From positions 62,001-126,000 of the forward strand of contig NZ_WVUD01000002.1 in the NCBI RefSeq assembly GCF_009856865.1: a stretch of 64,000 bases of DNA, read 5' to 3'. Numbering within the stretch: the stretch's first letter is position 1; every line of letters starts with the position of its first letter. Under the pieces are notes generated by a model. It had not been told where the DNA came from and searched no databases. It saw only the letters and a list, made by a program, of their open reading frames with translations. Below, one piece after another: positions 62,787 through 64,000 of this stretch. Origin of the DNA: Solidesulfovibrio aerotolerans. Lineage in GTDB: Bacteria; Desulfobacterota; Desulfovibrionia; Desulfovibrionales; Desulfovibrionaceae. The translations under genes and the position numbers were made by a program.

Positions 62787-64000
62787 TCGTAACGGATTGG
62801 CTGCAATGGCTGTTTTTTTTGGCCGTGCTCCTGGCCGCGTCCTGGCCCCTTGGGCTTTACATGGCCCGGGTGTACATGGGCCGTCCCTGCGGCCTGGATC
62901 GGCTGGGCGGTGCCCTGGAACGCCTGCTGTATCGACGCAGCGGCGTCGATGCCGGGCGCGAAATGGACTGGAAGACCTATGGCCTGGCCGTCATGGGGAT
63001 CAATCTGATCGGGATTGTGGCCGTGTGGGCCGTGGCCCTGCTCCAGGGTGTGCTGCCGCTGAACCCCTTGGCCCTTCCCGGGGTGGACCCGTTTGTGGCC
63101 ATAAACACTGCGGTCAGTTTTGCCACCAACACCAACTGGCAGGCCTACAGCGGCGAAGCAACGCTCTCCATCTTCACGCAAATGCTGGCGCTCACCGTCC
63201 AGAACTTCCTGTCGGCCGCAACCGGCATGGCCGTGGCCGCAGCCCTGATTCGCGGTCTGGCCCGCCGCGAGACCACCCAGCTCGGCAATTTCTGGCAGGA
63301 TCTCACCCGCTCGGTCCTCTACATCCTGTTGCCCCTGTCCCTGGTCCTGGCCTTGGTCCTCGTCTGGCAGGGCGTGCCGCAAACCTTTGACGCCGTTATC
63401 GAGGCCCATCTGCTTGAGCAACCCGCGGCAACGGCCCCAGCCCCGGACGGCACGACGGCAGCGGCACCCACCGGCCGCCAGACCCTCGTCCTTGGCCCCG
63501 TGGCCTCCCAGGTGGCCATCAAACAGCTCGGCACCAACGGCGGCGGCTACTACAACACCAACTCGGCCCATCCCTTTGAAAACCCCACGCCGTTGACCAA
63601 TTTCCTGGAAATGCTGGCCATCCTGCTCATCCCGGCGGCCTTTTGCCACACCTTCGGGGCCATGATCGGCGACCGGCGCCAAGGTCTGGCTGTCCTTGCG
63701 GCCATGACCATCCTGTTTGCCGGCTTCTCGTATCTGACCCTGGCTGCCGAGTCCGTCCCCAATCCGGCCCTGGCCGGCATCGGTGTGGCGGCGGGTCCGA
63801 GCCTGGAAGGTAAGGAGGTGCGCTTTGGCCCGGCCGGTTCGGCCCTATGGGCGGCCGTCACCACGGCGGCCTCCAACGGCTCGGTCAACGCCATGCACGA
63901 CAGCTTCATGCCCCTGGGTGGCCTGTGGCCCATGCTGCTCATGCAGCTGGGCGAAGTGGTCTTTGGCGGTGTGGGTTCGGGCCTTTACGGCATGCTGGTC
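62783..64000 (+). CDS. kdpA: K+-transporting ATPase subunit KdpA (3' end outside window)
   Basis: KdpA is the K+ channel-like subunit of the high-affinity potassium pump. The 406 visible codons contain two of the four selectivity-filter-like turns intact (FATNTNWQAY and LGTNGGGYYNTN) and the later ASNGSVNAMHD and GVGSGLYGMLV segments at the window edge. About 150 residues remain beyond position 64000. kdpB and kdpC are expected next. Confidence 0.96.
   Translation, partial: MIVTDWLQWLFFLAVLLAASWPLGLYMARVYMGRPCGLDRLGGALERLLYRRSGVDAGREMDWKTYGLAVMGINLIGIVAVWAVALLQGVLPLNPLALPGVDPFVAINTAVSFATNTNWQAYSGEATLSIFTQMLALTVQNFLSAATGMAVAAALIRGLARRETTQLGNFWQDLTRSVLYILLPLSLVLALVLVWQGVPQTFDAVIEAHLLEQPAATAPAPDGTTAAAPTGRQTLVLGPVASQVAIKQLGTNGGGYYNTNSAHPFENPTPLTNFLEMLAILLIPAAFCHTFGAMIGDRRQGLAVLAAMTILFAGFSYLTLAAESVPNPALAGIGVAAGPSLEGKEVRFGPAGSALWAAVTTAASNGSVNAMHDSFMPLGGLWPMLLMQLGEVVFGGVGSGLYGMLV

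Overview
This window looks like chromosomal DNA of a GC-rich, nitrogen-fixing, sulfate-reducing deltaproteobacterium of the Desulfovibrio/Solidesulfovibrio type. The main reason is a complete qrcABCD operon, the quinone reductase complex typical of Desulfovibrionaceae. It is accompanied by a complex I operon without an NADH-input module, sigma-54-controlled nif genes and a strictly bacterial core gene set. The placement is inferred from gene content; no database was searched.

Layout. 1-13,900: ruvC-ruvA-ruvB (ruvB runs off the left edge), a YebC regulator, rlmE, a glycosyltransferase, a degenerate zincin-like protein and a PilZ protein, then qrcABCD, then manC and rfbC (sugar nucleotides). 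14,000-20,800: an Rsm22-like methyltransferase overlapping a corrinoid-activase-like ferredoxin protein, two cell-wall enzymes (NlpC/P60 lipoprotein and L,D-transpeptidase), and thiM-thiE. 21,000-32,700: a 13-gene leftward complex I operon in the order nuoJ, K, extra antiporter, 88-aa membrane protein, L, M, N, A, B, C, D, H, I. There is no nuoE, F or G, and there are four antiporter-like subunits instead of three. 32,700-34,260: an unusual 1.6-kb stretch without a convincing gene, first AT-rich, then with a perfect 18-bp inverted repeat.

34,260-48,900: a flavin oxidoreductase with a cysteine cluster, a gabD-type dehydrogenase, nifE-nifN-nifB behind a strong sigma-54 promoter, a TPR/PilZ pair, a 40-aa ORF with its own sigma-54 promoter, modB-modA-modC behind duplicated operator-like repeats, then a Tat-exported ModA-like binding protein paired with a membrane polyferredoxin, and a FadR-type regulator. 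The nif and mod genes fit together: NifB/NifEN build FeMo-cofactor and Mod imports the molybdate. 48,900-64,000: hrcA (CIRCE)-grpE-dnaK, an LppC-like lipoprotein, gatC-gatA, mnmA, a gmhB-like phosphatase, an APH-like kinase with a divergent APS-kinase-like partner, a zinc-ribbon protein, an HU/IHF protein, an AI-2E family permease, and the start of a kdp operon (33-aa ORF, kdpF, kdpA running off the right edge).

Four copies of a GC-rich structured repeat sit 9-27 nt downstream of stop codons, each in the same orientation as the gene it follows. The most promising items for follow-up are the sigma-54-driven 40-aa ORF, the four-antiporter complex I, the binding protein/polyferredoxin pair, the stop-codon-associated repeat and the tandem hairpin leader before the flavin oxidoreductase.
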